Assembly: GCA_964036195.1 (NCBI GenBank)
Contig: OZ038452.1
Span: forward strand, 17,478,704 to 17,542,703
Source: Sphaerolaimus hirsutus
Taxonomy: Eukaryota; Nematoda; Chromadorea; Monhysterida; Sphaerolaimidae
DNA: 64,000 bases
Direction: 5' to 3'
The translations under genes and the position numbers were made by a program. Shown one piece after another: positions 50,801 to 59,989 of this stretch. Position 1 is the first letter of the stretch. Each line of letters starts with the position of its first letter. The notes beneath the pieces were generated by a model. It did not search any database. It saw nothing but the letters and a program-made list of their open reading frames with translations, and was not told where the DNA came from.

Positions 50801-52726
50801 AGTCAAAACCTTGGAATTGCCTGATCCGCTGTCTACATGCCAAACGGGTTACATGTCAAGCGACACAGGCCCGCGGCGATATGGTAGATAGATATGCCAT
50901 AGGCCCTCCACACGCTAGTTGACGCCAAAATTAGCGTCAACTCAGAGTCAACTGGTCAAAAATTCAATTGACTCTGAGCCATTTACAATATGTATCCAAA
51001 AAATCCCCTTCTTTCATTCTACATCAATCGACTTCTCAATATTTCTTAATCAACACATGTGAAAAATTAAAAATAGTTATACTTAAAACAGTTGACTCTG
51101 AGTTGACTCAATCGACTTCTAAAAAGTAGCGTCAACCACCGTGTGGAGCGCCATAGACACGACCATTAAAATCCGATCCGTGAATGTCAGGCTCACAGAA
51201 TCTGGTCTGAGCATGGTGGATTGGCGGCTGATCAAAGGCATGCGCCCGCCGCTCACCGACGACGAATGGCGCGCCGAGTTCGACAAATACAAGCAGTACC
51301 CCGAGTATGCGTTGTGAGTTGAGCAGCGTTTTTTAGAGTTGAGCGGCCGGCACGTCTTGTTTGTTGAACCACTCAGCAAGTCTGGCGACCAGAAGATGAG
51401 CCTGTCCGAGTTCCAGTTCATCTGGCGCATGGAGTGGGCGCACCGCATGTGGGGCCGCGCCATCGGCCTGGTGCCATTTCCAGACCTTGTAAAATACTCT
51501 GTCAAATGTCAAATGTCATGCAAAGTGTCAAAAGTCGTGTAAAATGTCATGCAAAATGGCAAACCTACGTTTGCCATTTTGCAGGACATTTTGAGTTTTG
51601 ACACTTTACATGACATTCAACACTTACAGGGCATTTTACAGGGTCTAGGACTGCCCCCCGGTCTTTTTCGTGCCGGCGGCGGCCTTCTGGGCCCGCGGCT
51701 GGTTCAGCGCCGCCGTGAAGAAGCGAGTCGTGCTGGGCGGCGTGCTGCTGCTCGGACAGGGGCTCCTCGGCTGGTACATGGTCAAGTCCGGCTTGGACCC
51801 GTCCAAGAACACCGATAAGCATATTCCCAGAGTGTCGCAGCACAGGTAATAATTTAGCTTGGCTTCGTGTAGAGATTACTCACTCACAGCGGAATTGTGC
51901 AGATTAGCAGCGCACCTGACTGCAGCGATGGCGCTGTACGCGTTGCTGTTTTGGACCGGTCTAGGTCAAATTTTGACACCCGTCGCTCGAGAGGTGTGTT
52001 TGATGCAGTGGTTCCCTTAGACAGTCTCAATCAACTTTTCGAGTGACCCCCTTGCGCTCAGGTGGCGGGTATGGGGCGTCTGCGCGCATTGACCCACAGC
52101 ACCAAGGCGGCGGTTTTCACCACTGCTTGCATTGGTAAGATATATGTTGCATTCAATTTGTATTTATTCATTTGTTTCATTTATTCATTGGGTTGTTCCA
52201 CATACCGCGGTCGTGCTAAATGTATACATCGTGAGCTTGATCGTGATGAAACTGCGCAGGTGCATTGGTAGCCGGTCTAGATGCGGGTCTGGTCTACAAC
52301 TCGTGGCCGTCTTATGCGGGCAGATGGGTGCCCGAGGACATCTGGGTCAAGGAGCCTGCCTGGCGCAACTTTTCTGACAATCCCGCAATGGTGCAATTTA
52401 TCCACAGGAACATGGTTGGTTTATGAAGTGTACAGTTTCATGTCATTTTCATCCTGTGATGCACGCGGCAATGCGCACAGGCCTACCTAACAGTAACCCT
52501 GGTCGCCGCCACTTGGCTGGCGGGCAGACGAGTGCCGCTGCACGGTCGCGCCCGCGTCGCGCTGCACGTGCTGCTCGCGGCCGCCGGCGTGCAGGCGGGG
52601 CTCGGCGTGACCACGCTGCTGTTGTACGTGCCCGTGTGGGCGGCCGCCATGCACCAGCAGGGATCCATGCTGCTGCTGTCGGCGGCGCTGTGGCTCAGTC
52701 ACGAGATCAGACGCGTTCCCAAGTGA
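38877..52726 (+). CDS. COX15: COX15, heme A synthase
   Basis: COX15 oxidises heme O to heme A for cytochrome c oxidase, in the inner mitochondrial membrane. Exons: 38877-38989, 49158-49274, 51191-51313, 51377-51470, 51661-51845, 51903-51993, 52062-52134, 52260-52414, 52481-52726; 398 residues plus TGA (human 410). Family sequence: [45 protein letters not shown], and C-terminal HEIRRVPK. The four heme-ligand histidines are visible in [20 protein letters not shown] and AMHQQGS. Exon 1 is inferred: a basic, Arg/Ala-rich presequence starting at 38877 with a donor in the phase exon 2 needs. If correct, intron 1 spans 10.2 kb and hosts two receptor genes on the other strand. Intron 4 is an exact transposable element. 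AATAAA follows the stop within 10 nt. Confidence 0.9.
39415..42482 (-). CDS. nicotinic acetylcholine receptor alpha-type subunit, copy 1
   Basis: This is a Cys-loop ligand-gated cation channel subunit. Exons in coding order: 42482-42303, 42044-42000, 41731-41471, 41318-41222, 41150-40956, 40881-40795, 40543-40434, 40345-40202, 40137-39985, 39690-39415; 515 residues. A signal peptide starts [17 protein letters not shown]. The Cys loop is [15 protein letters not shown]. Vicinal cysteines (FYDCCPEPY) mark an alpha subunit, resembling the alpha7/ACR-16 class. M1 is in exon 5, M2 in exon 6, M3 in exon 7, and M4 ([19 protein letters not shown]) in exon 10. The M2 ring is unusual: Glu is kept at -1', but 2' is Gly, 16' Asp and 20' Arg ([20 protein letters not shown]). 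All introns are GT-AG. The gene lies inside COX15 intron 1 on the opposite strand, 0.66 kb downstream of copy 2. Confidence 0.92.
39724..39944. mobile_element. GGCGGCCC/TAGTTGACAC element (nAChR copy 1, intron 9)
   Basis: Ends GGCGCCCCAAACACTAGTTG and, reversed, GGCGGCCCACGCACTAGCTG, with internal complementary ACACACGTGTGTCAACTGGT motifs. It lies inside a GT-AG intron (39984-39691, minus strand). Confidence 0.75.
42080..42254. mobile_element. GGCGGCCC/TAGTTGACAC element (nAChR copy 1, intron 1)
   Basis: Same family. Others in the window: 39156-39381 (COX15 intron 1), 45392-45666 and 46393-46664 (nAChR copy 2), 50902-51152 (COX15 intron 2), 53551-53960 (interrupted), 57943-58175 and 58443-58654 (ShKT/DB gene). 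A more distant relative is 3009-3205 in TRRAP intron 4, resembled by 63760-63960. Confidence 0.7.
42483..43145. other. region between the two receptor genes
   Basis: Runs from the copy 2 stop to the copy 1 start (minus strand). It must hold the copy 2 3' end and copy 1 promoter unless the genes are co-transcribed. No repeat element or open exon recognised. Confidence 0.5.
43146..46911 (-). CDS. nicotinic acetylcholine receptor alpha-type subunit, copy 2
   Basis: Exons in coding order: 46911-46696, 46335-46291, 46230-45970, 45822-45705, 45343-45149, 44621-44535, 44472-44363, 44288-44174, 43913-43756, 43322-43146; 493 residues. It has a signal-like N-terminus, a Cys loop ([15 protein letters not shown]), vicinal cysteines (FYDCCPEPY), M2 [21 protein letters not shown]3 in exon 7, and M4 ([19 protein letters not shown]) in ex. 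10. Exons 2, 3, 5, 6 and 7 have exactly the lengths of those in copy 1 (45, 261, 195, 87, 110 nt), so the two are tandem duplicates. Here the intermediate-ring residue at -1' is Gln, not Glu, while 20' is Asp. The start is the first ATG before the hydrophobic stretch. Exon 4 carries a short NEKGEAT insertion relative to copy 1. Confidence 0.92.
43341..43712. mobile_element. GATAGATAGCTG hAT-like element, eroded (nAChR copy 2, intron 9)
   Basis: Shares the GACCCTCCGGGAGG, GATAGATAGCTGG and long C/G-run signature with 1849-2334. Other eroded copies: 14730-14850, 17440-17750, 32934-33170, 35090-35160, 49640-49920. Confidence 0.6.
46912..49157. other. distal part of COX15 intron 1, upstream of receptor copy 2
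   Basis: Apart from the inverted-repeat element at 48776-48954 I see no exon. The copy 2 promoter should lie at its left end. A 125-codon open frame at 47258-47635 starts with TTG and is not supported. Confidence 0.5.
48776..48954. mobile_element. same inverted-repeat family, copy in COX15 intron 1
   Basis: Ends GGGGGCGGTCCCAGACCCTG and, reversed, GGCGCCAATCCCAAACCCTG; the arms are almost perfectly complementary, centred near 48873. It lies 203 bp upstream of COX15 exon 2. Confidence 0.75.
51470..51659. mobile_element. COX15: inverted-repeat element forming COX15 intron 4
   Basis: This 190-bp near-palindrome belongs to the same family; its left end is GGTGCCATTTCCAGACCTTG and its right end, reversed, GGGGGGCAGTCCTAGACCCT. 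Deleting it exactly joins GGCCT to GGTCTTTTTC, giving [16 protein letters not shown] against human GRLVGLV-YILPAAYFW. Left in place it would both shift the frame and add a stop (TAA 24 codons in). The cut can slide within a GGT repeat; one position starts GT, but none ends in AG. Confidence 0.85.
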
Positions 52727-52733
52727 CTGTCCA

Positions 52734-52739
52734 AATAAA
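52734..52739 (+). promoter_or_regulatory. COX15 polyadenylation signal
   Basis: AATAAA begins 8 nt after the COX15 TGA, so the 3' UTR is probably very short. The next 495 bp to the stop of the convergent ShKT/DB gene show no other gene. Confidence 0.5.
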
Positions 52740-53234
52740 TTTACATATATTTCACTGGCGTCCGCTCAGCTTGGGTTTTAGGTACATATTTATTTCTGGG
52801 TAGAGCTCCGTGAGTAACTAACTAGTTGTGTCGTTGCTCAATAGTATTATTGCGGTTATGCAGTGTTTAGCCATCGTTCCCATTTAAATATAAATGCATA
52901 TCACTTCTCCATTAAACGCATTGTGACAAACAAAGTTTCGGTTACCTTGGTTACTTGGTTGTACATTTGTGCGACGAGATCAAGCGTCACGCCGAGTAAA
53001 TGTGAACTTTGACTTTGTGCTTTGCAAACATTGATTGAGCCCGTCGGGATCTAGTCAAAATTGGATTTTTACGAATTTCTTTATCTACAATTCCTCATGG
53101 GACCGTTACAAAATCTTTATAGATATTAAATACTTACTGTATTACTATCCCAGAACGTTTCCTTGTAATTACTGTAGTGCGCATCAACTTTAAAACGCCA
53201 CCTGTCTTCAAACATCATCTCGAAAGTCAATCTT

Positions 53235-56200
53235 CTATCCATTGTATCCCGACTTGAAACAGCCCTGCATTTTATTCAAGTCGTCGAGACACGGCAGCAG
53301 CTTCGCATTGACCTCTGGCAGCCCGCCGGACGGGTTGCAAAATGGCAGGCACAGCGATTGGACCCCTTTGGACTTGCAGCACGACTTGTGGTCCTTTTTG
53401 TTCGTCAGGCACTTTTCCAACCACGGCAGCAGCGCGTTCCGGGGGCAGGTCTTTCTAATCCAGATTTCCGTCAGCTGAAAACATTGGTATGGGATGCGGC
53501 ATAAAATACGTACTGCTCAGCTTTTTGGGTATAATGATTGCAGTAGAAATGGCGGCCCACACGCTAGTTGACACATGTGTCAACCGGGGGCAATCCCAAG
53601 CCCTGTAAAGTGTAAAGTAAAGTGTCAAATGTAAAGTCAAATGCAAAGTAAAGTGTCAATCAAATCAAAAAAAGAAAATATTTTATTACTGAACTTTGCA
53701 TGACAATTGACACTTTACTTTGCATTTGACTTTACATTTGACACTTTACTTTGCATTTGACTTTACATTTGACACTTTACAGGGCTTGGGATTGCCACCT
53801 GGTCTGTGTCAACTCAGAATTCGGCATCAAGTGTCGTAGAGCAATCTTGCAATGCACTTGCCATAATATTTTTATCAAGATTGCCGCATGTGCATTTGGA
53901 GACCGCTCTGCGCCGGGTGAAGACGAAATCTGAGTTGACATAGACCAGTTGACACACCGTCAATCTGGGACGATGAGGTTTTTCTAATTGTTTGCAAAGT
54001 TTGCGTGTGCGGCACCTCAGTTTGCGATCGTGATCCCGAACCCGATTCCAATGCTGAAATTTGAAACCCTTGTTACTAATTCCGAAAATTTCCTAATCTC
54101 AACCTGATCCGGATAAATTTTATAAATAGTATGCATGTCTAGTGGTCACTTGTCACAGTAACCTTATAACTTTACTTGCCACCTTTTTTCTCACTTACCT
54201 ACTTTCACAATTGACTTTGGCACCAGGTGGCAGTCCCCAAGCCCTGTAACGTGTAAAGTCAAGTCTCAGATGTCATACAAATTTGTCAGGCAAAGTGCAG
54301 TAATTTTTGTTTTGTTTGACACATTACATGAAATTTGACACTTGACTTTACAGGGCTCGGGACTGCTCCCTAGTAAGACACGCTGTAGACACCGTTTTCT
54401 CAAGTTGCATGAGCTATCGTCCTGCATTCGCACTCACCGACTTTCTGTTGAAAGCGCTGAATTTGCAATACTGGTAGCACTGCGATGGTATCTTACTGTT
54501 GCTTTTGCAGCATTCTTCCACTTGTGCGTCTGTGCCAGGCTGCGTGCGCGAAAATGAATAGTGAATATAGATAGACATCATATCGTAATGAGACCAGGGG
54601 CCAGATTTAATACTCCCTACAGATTTGTAGGGTAGGGCGTACGCCCGATAGATTTTTCAAAGTTCAGCCGCATCGACGCACATGCACCGAGAGCAAGGCG
54701 GTTCATAAAATACACTAAACTATCCCTTAACGTCGCCGATATTGCAATCTGACGGTTATCGCTTCGATTTTGGCTCGGAAATCACGATTTCGTCATTTCG
54801 TGGCCGTCTGCCAATTCGTTTTTTTTTTATTTTGTCGGGCAGGTTACTCGCATAAGTCGCGCTTTTGTACGCTCGTGCATGCATTTCTTTCTTGTCGCTG
54901 CCCTCATGGTTTCGGTTGCAGACAGTGAACACTAAAAAAGTGACCACCTGACTACACAAAAGCGTGACCTATGCGAGTAACCCGCCCGACAAAATAAAAT
55001 AAAAAACGAATTGGCAGACGGCCGAGAAATGACGAAATCGTGATTTCCGGGCCAAAATCGAAGTGATATACGTCATATTGCAATATCGGCAACCTTAAGG
55101 GATGGTTTCGTATATTTTACGAACCGCCTTGCTCTCGGTGCATGTGCGTCGATGCGGCGAAACTTTAAAAATTCTGTCGGGCGTACGCCCTACCCTACAA
55201 ATCTGTAGGTAGTATTAAATCTGGCCCCTGGGGTCTCCAAGATTTTGGCCCTCGCGGGGGCTGGATAGATAGCAAATCGCTCCCCCCGAGGGATAGATAG
55301 CTGGAAAAATTTTCTGGGGGGGGGGGCTCGCGGGGGCAAAATATAGGCTTTTTCAGTGCATAGAAAACCGAAAGGGGAAAAAATCGCTAGTAATCGGTTA
55401 AAAGTGGCTAAAAGTAGGTTTAAAATGGCTAAAAACAGACATACAACCACGCATGTAGCCGGAGAGCACGAATTTGAAGGTGAAAAACTATAAAAAGGTG
55501 CGAAAGTTAGTGATTTTGAGCGAAAATTGGGGCAAAATTTCTCAAAAACCACTCCAGATAGATAGATAGCTGAGCGATTTGGGGGGGGGTCTTTGGGGGT
55601 AGTAGCCAAAAATTTTGCCTCGGGATAGATAGATAGCTGAGCGGCCTCCTGGATAGATAGATAGCTGGCGGATTTGGGGGGGGGCAGCCCCCCCCCAGCC
55701 CCCCCCCCCAAGGAGACCCCTGAATGAGATCACAGTGGGGTTGTCTGAGCTCCGTGGGGACCAATACCGCTACAGCTATAGATACTGGGCCACGCAACAG
55801 GGACGTATCCAGGATTTTTGAGCGGGGGGGGGCTGCTTGTTTACGGAGCCCGGCGAGGGGGGGGGGCTCAGCCCCCCCCCCCCTAAAATTTTAGCTACAT
55901 AGTGGCGGAATGGCGCCATGGCGCTGGCGCCATTAGTAGGCGCCACGCCATGGCGCCATTGGCGTTGGCGTCAGCGCCATGGAACCCTGTATATGTATGT
56001 AAATATACATACAAAACAGCAAAAAGCACAACATTTTTAATGATTTGCGGCCACATGGAGCAAATCTGATGATAATAACTTATATCTGGAGAAGAATGCG
56101 CGCTTGCGCGCAAAATTTTTTACGCTGACGTTGAAAAAGTCGCATTTTCTGGTCACTTTCTGGTCTCGCCCCGGGAGGGGGGGGGGCTGCAGCCCCCCCC

Positions 56201-59200
56201 GCCCCCCCCTGGATACGGCCCTGCCACGCAATGAGTATAATGTACAGCGCCTGTCTTTTTCGAACTGGGCACTGAACACTTTTCCGAACTGCCTTTCACT
56301 TCGTGTCAATTCGGCCCGTTGCCCGGGTATTTTTGGGGTGTGTCCTAGTGGGCGGGGCTTCGGGGCGCGGGGGTAAATTCCGCAAGTGTAGAAGTGCAAA
56401 CCATTTGAGAAGTTAGGAATAAAATGAGTGGCGAAATGAGAAGTAAAAAGTTTACTTCGCTTAACCTTTTTAATTCTTATTCAGTTCTCATTTTACTTCT
56501 CATTTCACTCTTCATTTTACTTCTCACTGTATGGTTTTATACTGTGCGTTGTTTCTATTGGGTCGATGGTTTATGCAGGAAGCGAGATTTGGCCGGTACG
56601 CGGGGGTTTTTATAGTGAGATTTTTCAAGGTGTATAATTCATCCAAGCGTAAATAAGCAACATTATTCGCTGAAACTAAATCTAGCTCACCCCTGATTTG
56701 GATCCCCCACTGGGCTTCGGCTGTGGCTTCGGCTGTGGCTTTGAAGGTTGCGGCTTAGGCTGCGGTGATTTCTTGGCAGGCTTGGGTTTTGGTTTCGGCG
56801 CCGCCGGCTTGGGCTTGCTCTTTGGTTTTCCTGCATGTGTGGCTGGTGTGACTTTGCTTAAGAGTTTCTAGGTGGCAATTCTGTGATATTTAAAATGACA
56901 AGTCAAGTGACAAGAAACTTTACTGACAGTTTAAGTGAAGTGGAAATACTTCTCACTTACAAAATTGCTTGTCACTTAAAATTTTGGACTGATTTTGAAA
57001 CCAAGCCAACCTTTAGCCGCTCCATTTCCATTACCGTTTCCTCCATTGCCGTCTTTGCCCTCGCCGCCTTCTCCACCCTCGCCACCTTCTCCACCTTCTC
57101 CACCCTCTCCACCTTCACCTCCTTCACCACCTTCACCTCCCTCTCCTCCTTCTCCACCTGAGTGTATAGGGTGGTTCATCTTCTTTGCACAATCTCATTA
57201 TGGAATTATAGCCTCTCTTTTCCATGGCCATGGAACAATGGATATTTTTGTGCATCATGCAATCAGACCTTAGCATTCTTTTGAAAGTTTCAGCAAACCT
57301 TGTAAATACAAGTGGATTGATTAAGTCCCAACGATAGAACATTATTTTCACACTAAGTCAGTGCACAGTTGCGCATTTAACTTTCAGTTGAAATACGTTG
57401 ACAATCTCTCAGCCAATTTTCATGGTGAAACACTTCAAACAATGAAAAGACTGTCTGATGAGTTTAAGTATTCAATTATGAAAATCGGTTGAGAAAGTCG
57501 GTAATTTCCAAACTCAAACTTGGATTGTTTTACTATGGTTCTGTCTGAAACTATCAATCTAATTTCGAAACACAATAAATCCACTTGTGTATTGGTACGT
57601 GAAAATTTCGAACAAAATGACCATGTATCTATTGCATGTATGAAAAATAACTGACAAACAAAACCATTCATCAGATACCTACAGAAAATGCAGGTAGGTA
57701 TAAACCTGTGGCTGCGGGTGCACAATCAGCATAATTACTCAATGGAAAAGTTAAGCTTTTGGGATGAAATGATGGATTCAAAATCTCCCACCTTAATGTT
57801 AAGTAAAAGTTAAAATACTGCATTTTATAGTATGTGCTGTCAACAGCTTTTCTAAGCCACTGAGTGAATTGAACAAAACTATGTTTAAAATACCTAAAAT
57901 GTTCATTTCAGTTTGCTTTCTTAAGAATAATATGCAACAATGTGCCCACACACACTAGTTCTCACCGTGACTTCGTGTGAAAACTGAAATTTTTCAAATG
58001 CAAATTAACGAACATGGTTGAATGATTTGATCTAATTTAAATTTGAATTTAAATTAATGACAGTTAAAATTTTTAAACTCAAACATCTAGCATAGAATAA
58101 GAGTAGGCTGGATGTCGCCATGTCGCCATTTCAGTTTTCACATCAGTCGCGGTGAAAACTAGTGTTTGTAGGGCCACTGGCTCTGTGAATGTAAATTTCA
58201 CCGCCGCAATGTAAATTTCGCAGCTGTCGCCCACCTCCACCGCCGCCACTAGGCGCCTTCCACACTTCGGGCAGGCCGGCCGGGTCGCCGGGCACAAAGG
58301 GGCCCTCGGGGTCGAAGGCGGTCTCGTTGACAGACACCGTCTCGGCGCCCTCGGCTGGCGCCTTCCACAGCGGCCCGGCGTCGCCGTCGCTGCAGTTATG
58401 ATACAGGTCGTCGCGTTAGCTCGACAATCGCCACGCCGCATTGGCAGCCCACACACTAGTTGACACATGTGTGTCAACTTAGATATCGGCTTCACACGTG
58501 CCAGAGCGATCTTCCAAGCACTTGCTGTAATGTTTTTTCTACAACATTGCCGCATGTGCATTTGGAGATCACTCAGCGACATTGGCACTGATTCTGAATT
58601 GACACAGACCAGTTGACAACTTGACACAGTTGTGTCAACTAATGTGCGTGCCGCCATTGTGAGTGAGTGTTTGCGTGCGACTAACCCTGCTCCAGCGGCT
58701 TCAGCGGCTGCTGCCGCGGCGGCTGCTTCCTCCGCTAGCGCGTCGGCGATGGTGCGCTGCAGCTCCGGGCCGAAGTAGGGCCGCTTGGGGGGCGGCGGCT
58801 CGTCTGGCGGCGGCCGGTAACTGACAATGTGGTGATAAATGTTGCAGTATCGGTTATGGGCCACAGTGATCGGTATACAAATCGGTCCATCATTAAACGA
58901 ACACATAAATGGGTAGGCTGTCAGCGGCGCCGGCGCTCGCCAGACTCGGGTCGACCGTGAACACCGGCTGGAGGCGCGTTCTCTGCGACGGTGACTGTTT
59001 TTGTTAAGCAGTGAGCTACCGTCTGGTGCCCGTCCCAGACCCTGTAAATTGTCAAATGTCATGCAAAGTGTCAAAAGTCATGTAAAATGCCCGGTAAAAT
59101 GGCATTTTACATGACTTTTTACACTTTGCATGACATTTGACATTTTACAGGGCTTTTTACACGGTCTGGGCTGCGCCCTGATCTCCGAAAGATACTGACC

Positions 59201-59409
59201 ACTGGCTGGGGTGTCTGACCGCCCGGCTGCGTGCAGCCGCCGCACTGGGCTGCGCACTCGGATGCGAAGCGCGACGTCTGGCACAGGCCATTGGCGCAGT
59301 TGGACGCCACGTCGCACGGCAGCGGCGCGTTGCACACGCTCGTCATCAACGCCAGCAGCGTGATGACCAGCGGCCGCAGCGCCGTCGATCTTTGGCCGAC
59401 CGATGTCAT
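53235..59409 (-). CDS. secreted modular protein: signal peptide, ShKT/NC6-like module, low-complexity linker, DB module
   Basis: Exons in coding order: 59409-59200, 58982-58903, 58820-58686, 58389-58241, 57157-57002, 56830-56691, 54539-54438, 53474-53235; 403 residues plus TAG, all phases consistent, all introns GT-AG. Residues 1-30 are a signal peptide (LRPLVITLLALMTSVCNA). Six cysteines follow in ShKT spacing (CDVASNC, GLC, ECAAQCGGC). The middle holds a Pro-rich stretch, a poly-Ala run, a Gly-Glu-Gly repeat exon (exon 5) and a Lys-Pro repeat exon (exon 6). Exons 7-8 encode 12 cysteines in DB-module order: ECCK, QCYQYC, TCPRN, KCLTNKKDHKSCC, LCLPFC, LPCLDD, GCF. DB modules are known chiefly from nematodes; their function is unknown. 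The linker suggests an extracellular matrix or cuticle role, which is inference. The gene converges with COX15. Confidence 0.8.
53586..53799. mobile_element. same inverted-repeat family, nested inside another element
   Basis: Ends GGGGGCAATCCCAAGCCCTG and, reversed, GGTGGCAATCCCAAGCCCTG. It interrupts a GGCGGCCC/TAGTTGACAC element at a motif that is intact in the copy at 39724-39944, so the empty site can be read directly. Confidence 0.75.
54226..54370. mobile_element. same inverted-repeat family, copy in intron 7 of the ShKT/DB gene
   Basis: Ends GGTGGCAGTCCCCAAGCCCT and, reversed, GGGAGCAGTCCCGAGCCCTG. Host intron (54437-53475, minus strand) is GT-AG. Confidence 0.7.
54595..55722. mobile_element. 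composite of two hAT-like miniature elements
   Basis: Element A, 54595-55230: long inverted repeat with ends CAGGGGCCAGATTTAATACT and its complement. Element B, 55231-55722: the GATAGATAGCTG family, ending GGAGACCCCTG. The pair is flanked by AATGAGAC (54587-54594) and AATGAGAT (55723-55730). B has lost its own first bases, so A probably inserted at B's left end. In intron 6 of the ShKT/DB gene. Confidence 0.75.
55798..56223. mobile_element. hAT-like miniature element with perfect 8-bp duplication
   Basis: Ends CAGGGACGTATCCAGG and CCTGGATACGGCCCTG; flanks CCACGCAA at 55790-55797 and 56224-56231. The interior has palindromic GGCGCCATGGCG motifs near 55912-55980. Confidence 0.85.
59025..59178. 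mobile_element. same inverted-repeat family, copy in intron 1 of the ShKT/DB gene
   Basis: Ends GGTGCCCGTCCCAGACCCTG and, reversed, GGGCGCAGCCCAGACCGTGT. The 217-bp host intron (59199-58983, minus strand) is little more than this element, but it is bounded by normal GT and AG outside the element. Confidence 0.75.
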
Positions 59410-59646
59410 GCTACCGGCCCTGCTTGATGTGGCGATAATTTCACCACGAAAGAAAGTCGTCGTTACAAAATGACCTAAAAGGAATAGTGATGAGGTTGTG
59501 TGATGATTGAATATAAAATGCGATGCGGTGCAGAATATTTCTCCGGGCGGAGACGCTGTCACTGTAGGATGATAAGTTCGCAGAAAACAGCTGCCAGTGA
59601 TCGATGACAGATTTCAGTTGACGCGGTTGTAGCCCAGTACGTCACC

Positions 59647-59989
59647 ATGGAAAGACGTTCCGCTATGCACCGACGTTTGTTGTGCAGTCCGGTTAGGTTC
59701 GTTTGTGGGAGCATGGGTAGAGAATCCACTGTGGCTAGATTGATTTCACTAAGTGGCTATACTGGGAACGATGGTTTGAATTGCTTGCATCGATCGAAAT
59801 CGATCATTTCAAGCGGCACAAAATTGCCAAAAAAAAACAATAAACCACAAACAATAACTTAGTATGCCAAAAATCGACTTAACTTTATGTATTTCCCGCT
59901 TATTTTCCGGCAGTGCTGGCATGTGATAATTTTCCACTGCTGGCACACGCACGCCGACAACCAGAATATTATTTTATATCAAGTAGAAG
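59647..59989 (+). CDS. possible small divergent gene, two candidate exons (uncertain)
   Basis: An ATG in good context (gtcaccATGg) lies 237 bp from the start of the ShKT/DB gene, in divergent orientation. The frame is open to 59862 (71 residues, Arg- and Ser-rich start). Alternatively a donor at 59692 (CCG|gttagg) leaves phase 0. A second exon-like segment, 59914-59989, has a good acceptor (ttttccggcag) and a strong donor (gtaagt), is open, and begins CWHVIIFHCWHTHAD. I recognise no family and found no convincing continuation. Confidence 0.2.

Noticed and set aside
56976-57179. A stand-alone Gly-Glu repeat protein
   Set aside because: Its start codon and first residues lie in an intron; the repeat is exon 5 (57157-57002) of the ShKT/DB gene, with matching phases on both sides.
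58821-58902. A non-canonical intron start after GACAG in the ShKT/DB gene
   Set aside because: Extending the exon to TATGT|gttcg gives a GT donor in the correct phase.
58079-59074. A 331-codon minus-strand ORF, the longest single open frame outside true exons
   Set aside because: It reads through introns and two mobile elements of the ShKT/DB gene. Only 58982-58903, 58820-58686 and 58389-58241 within it are exons, and not all in the ORF's frame.
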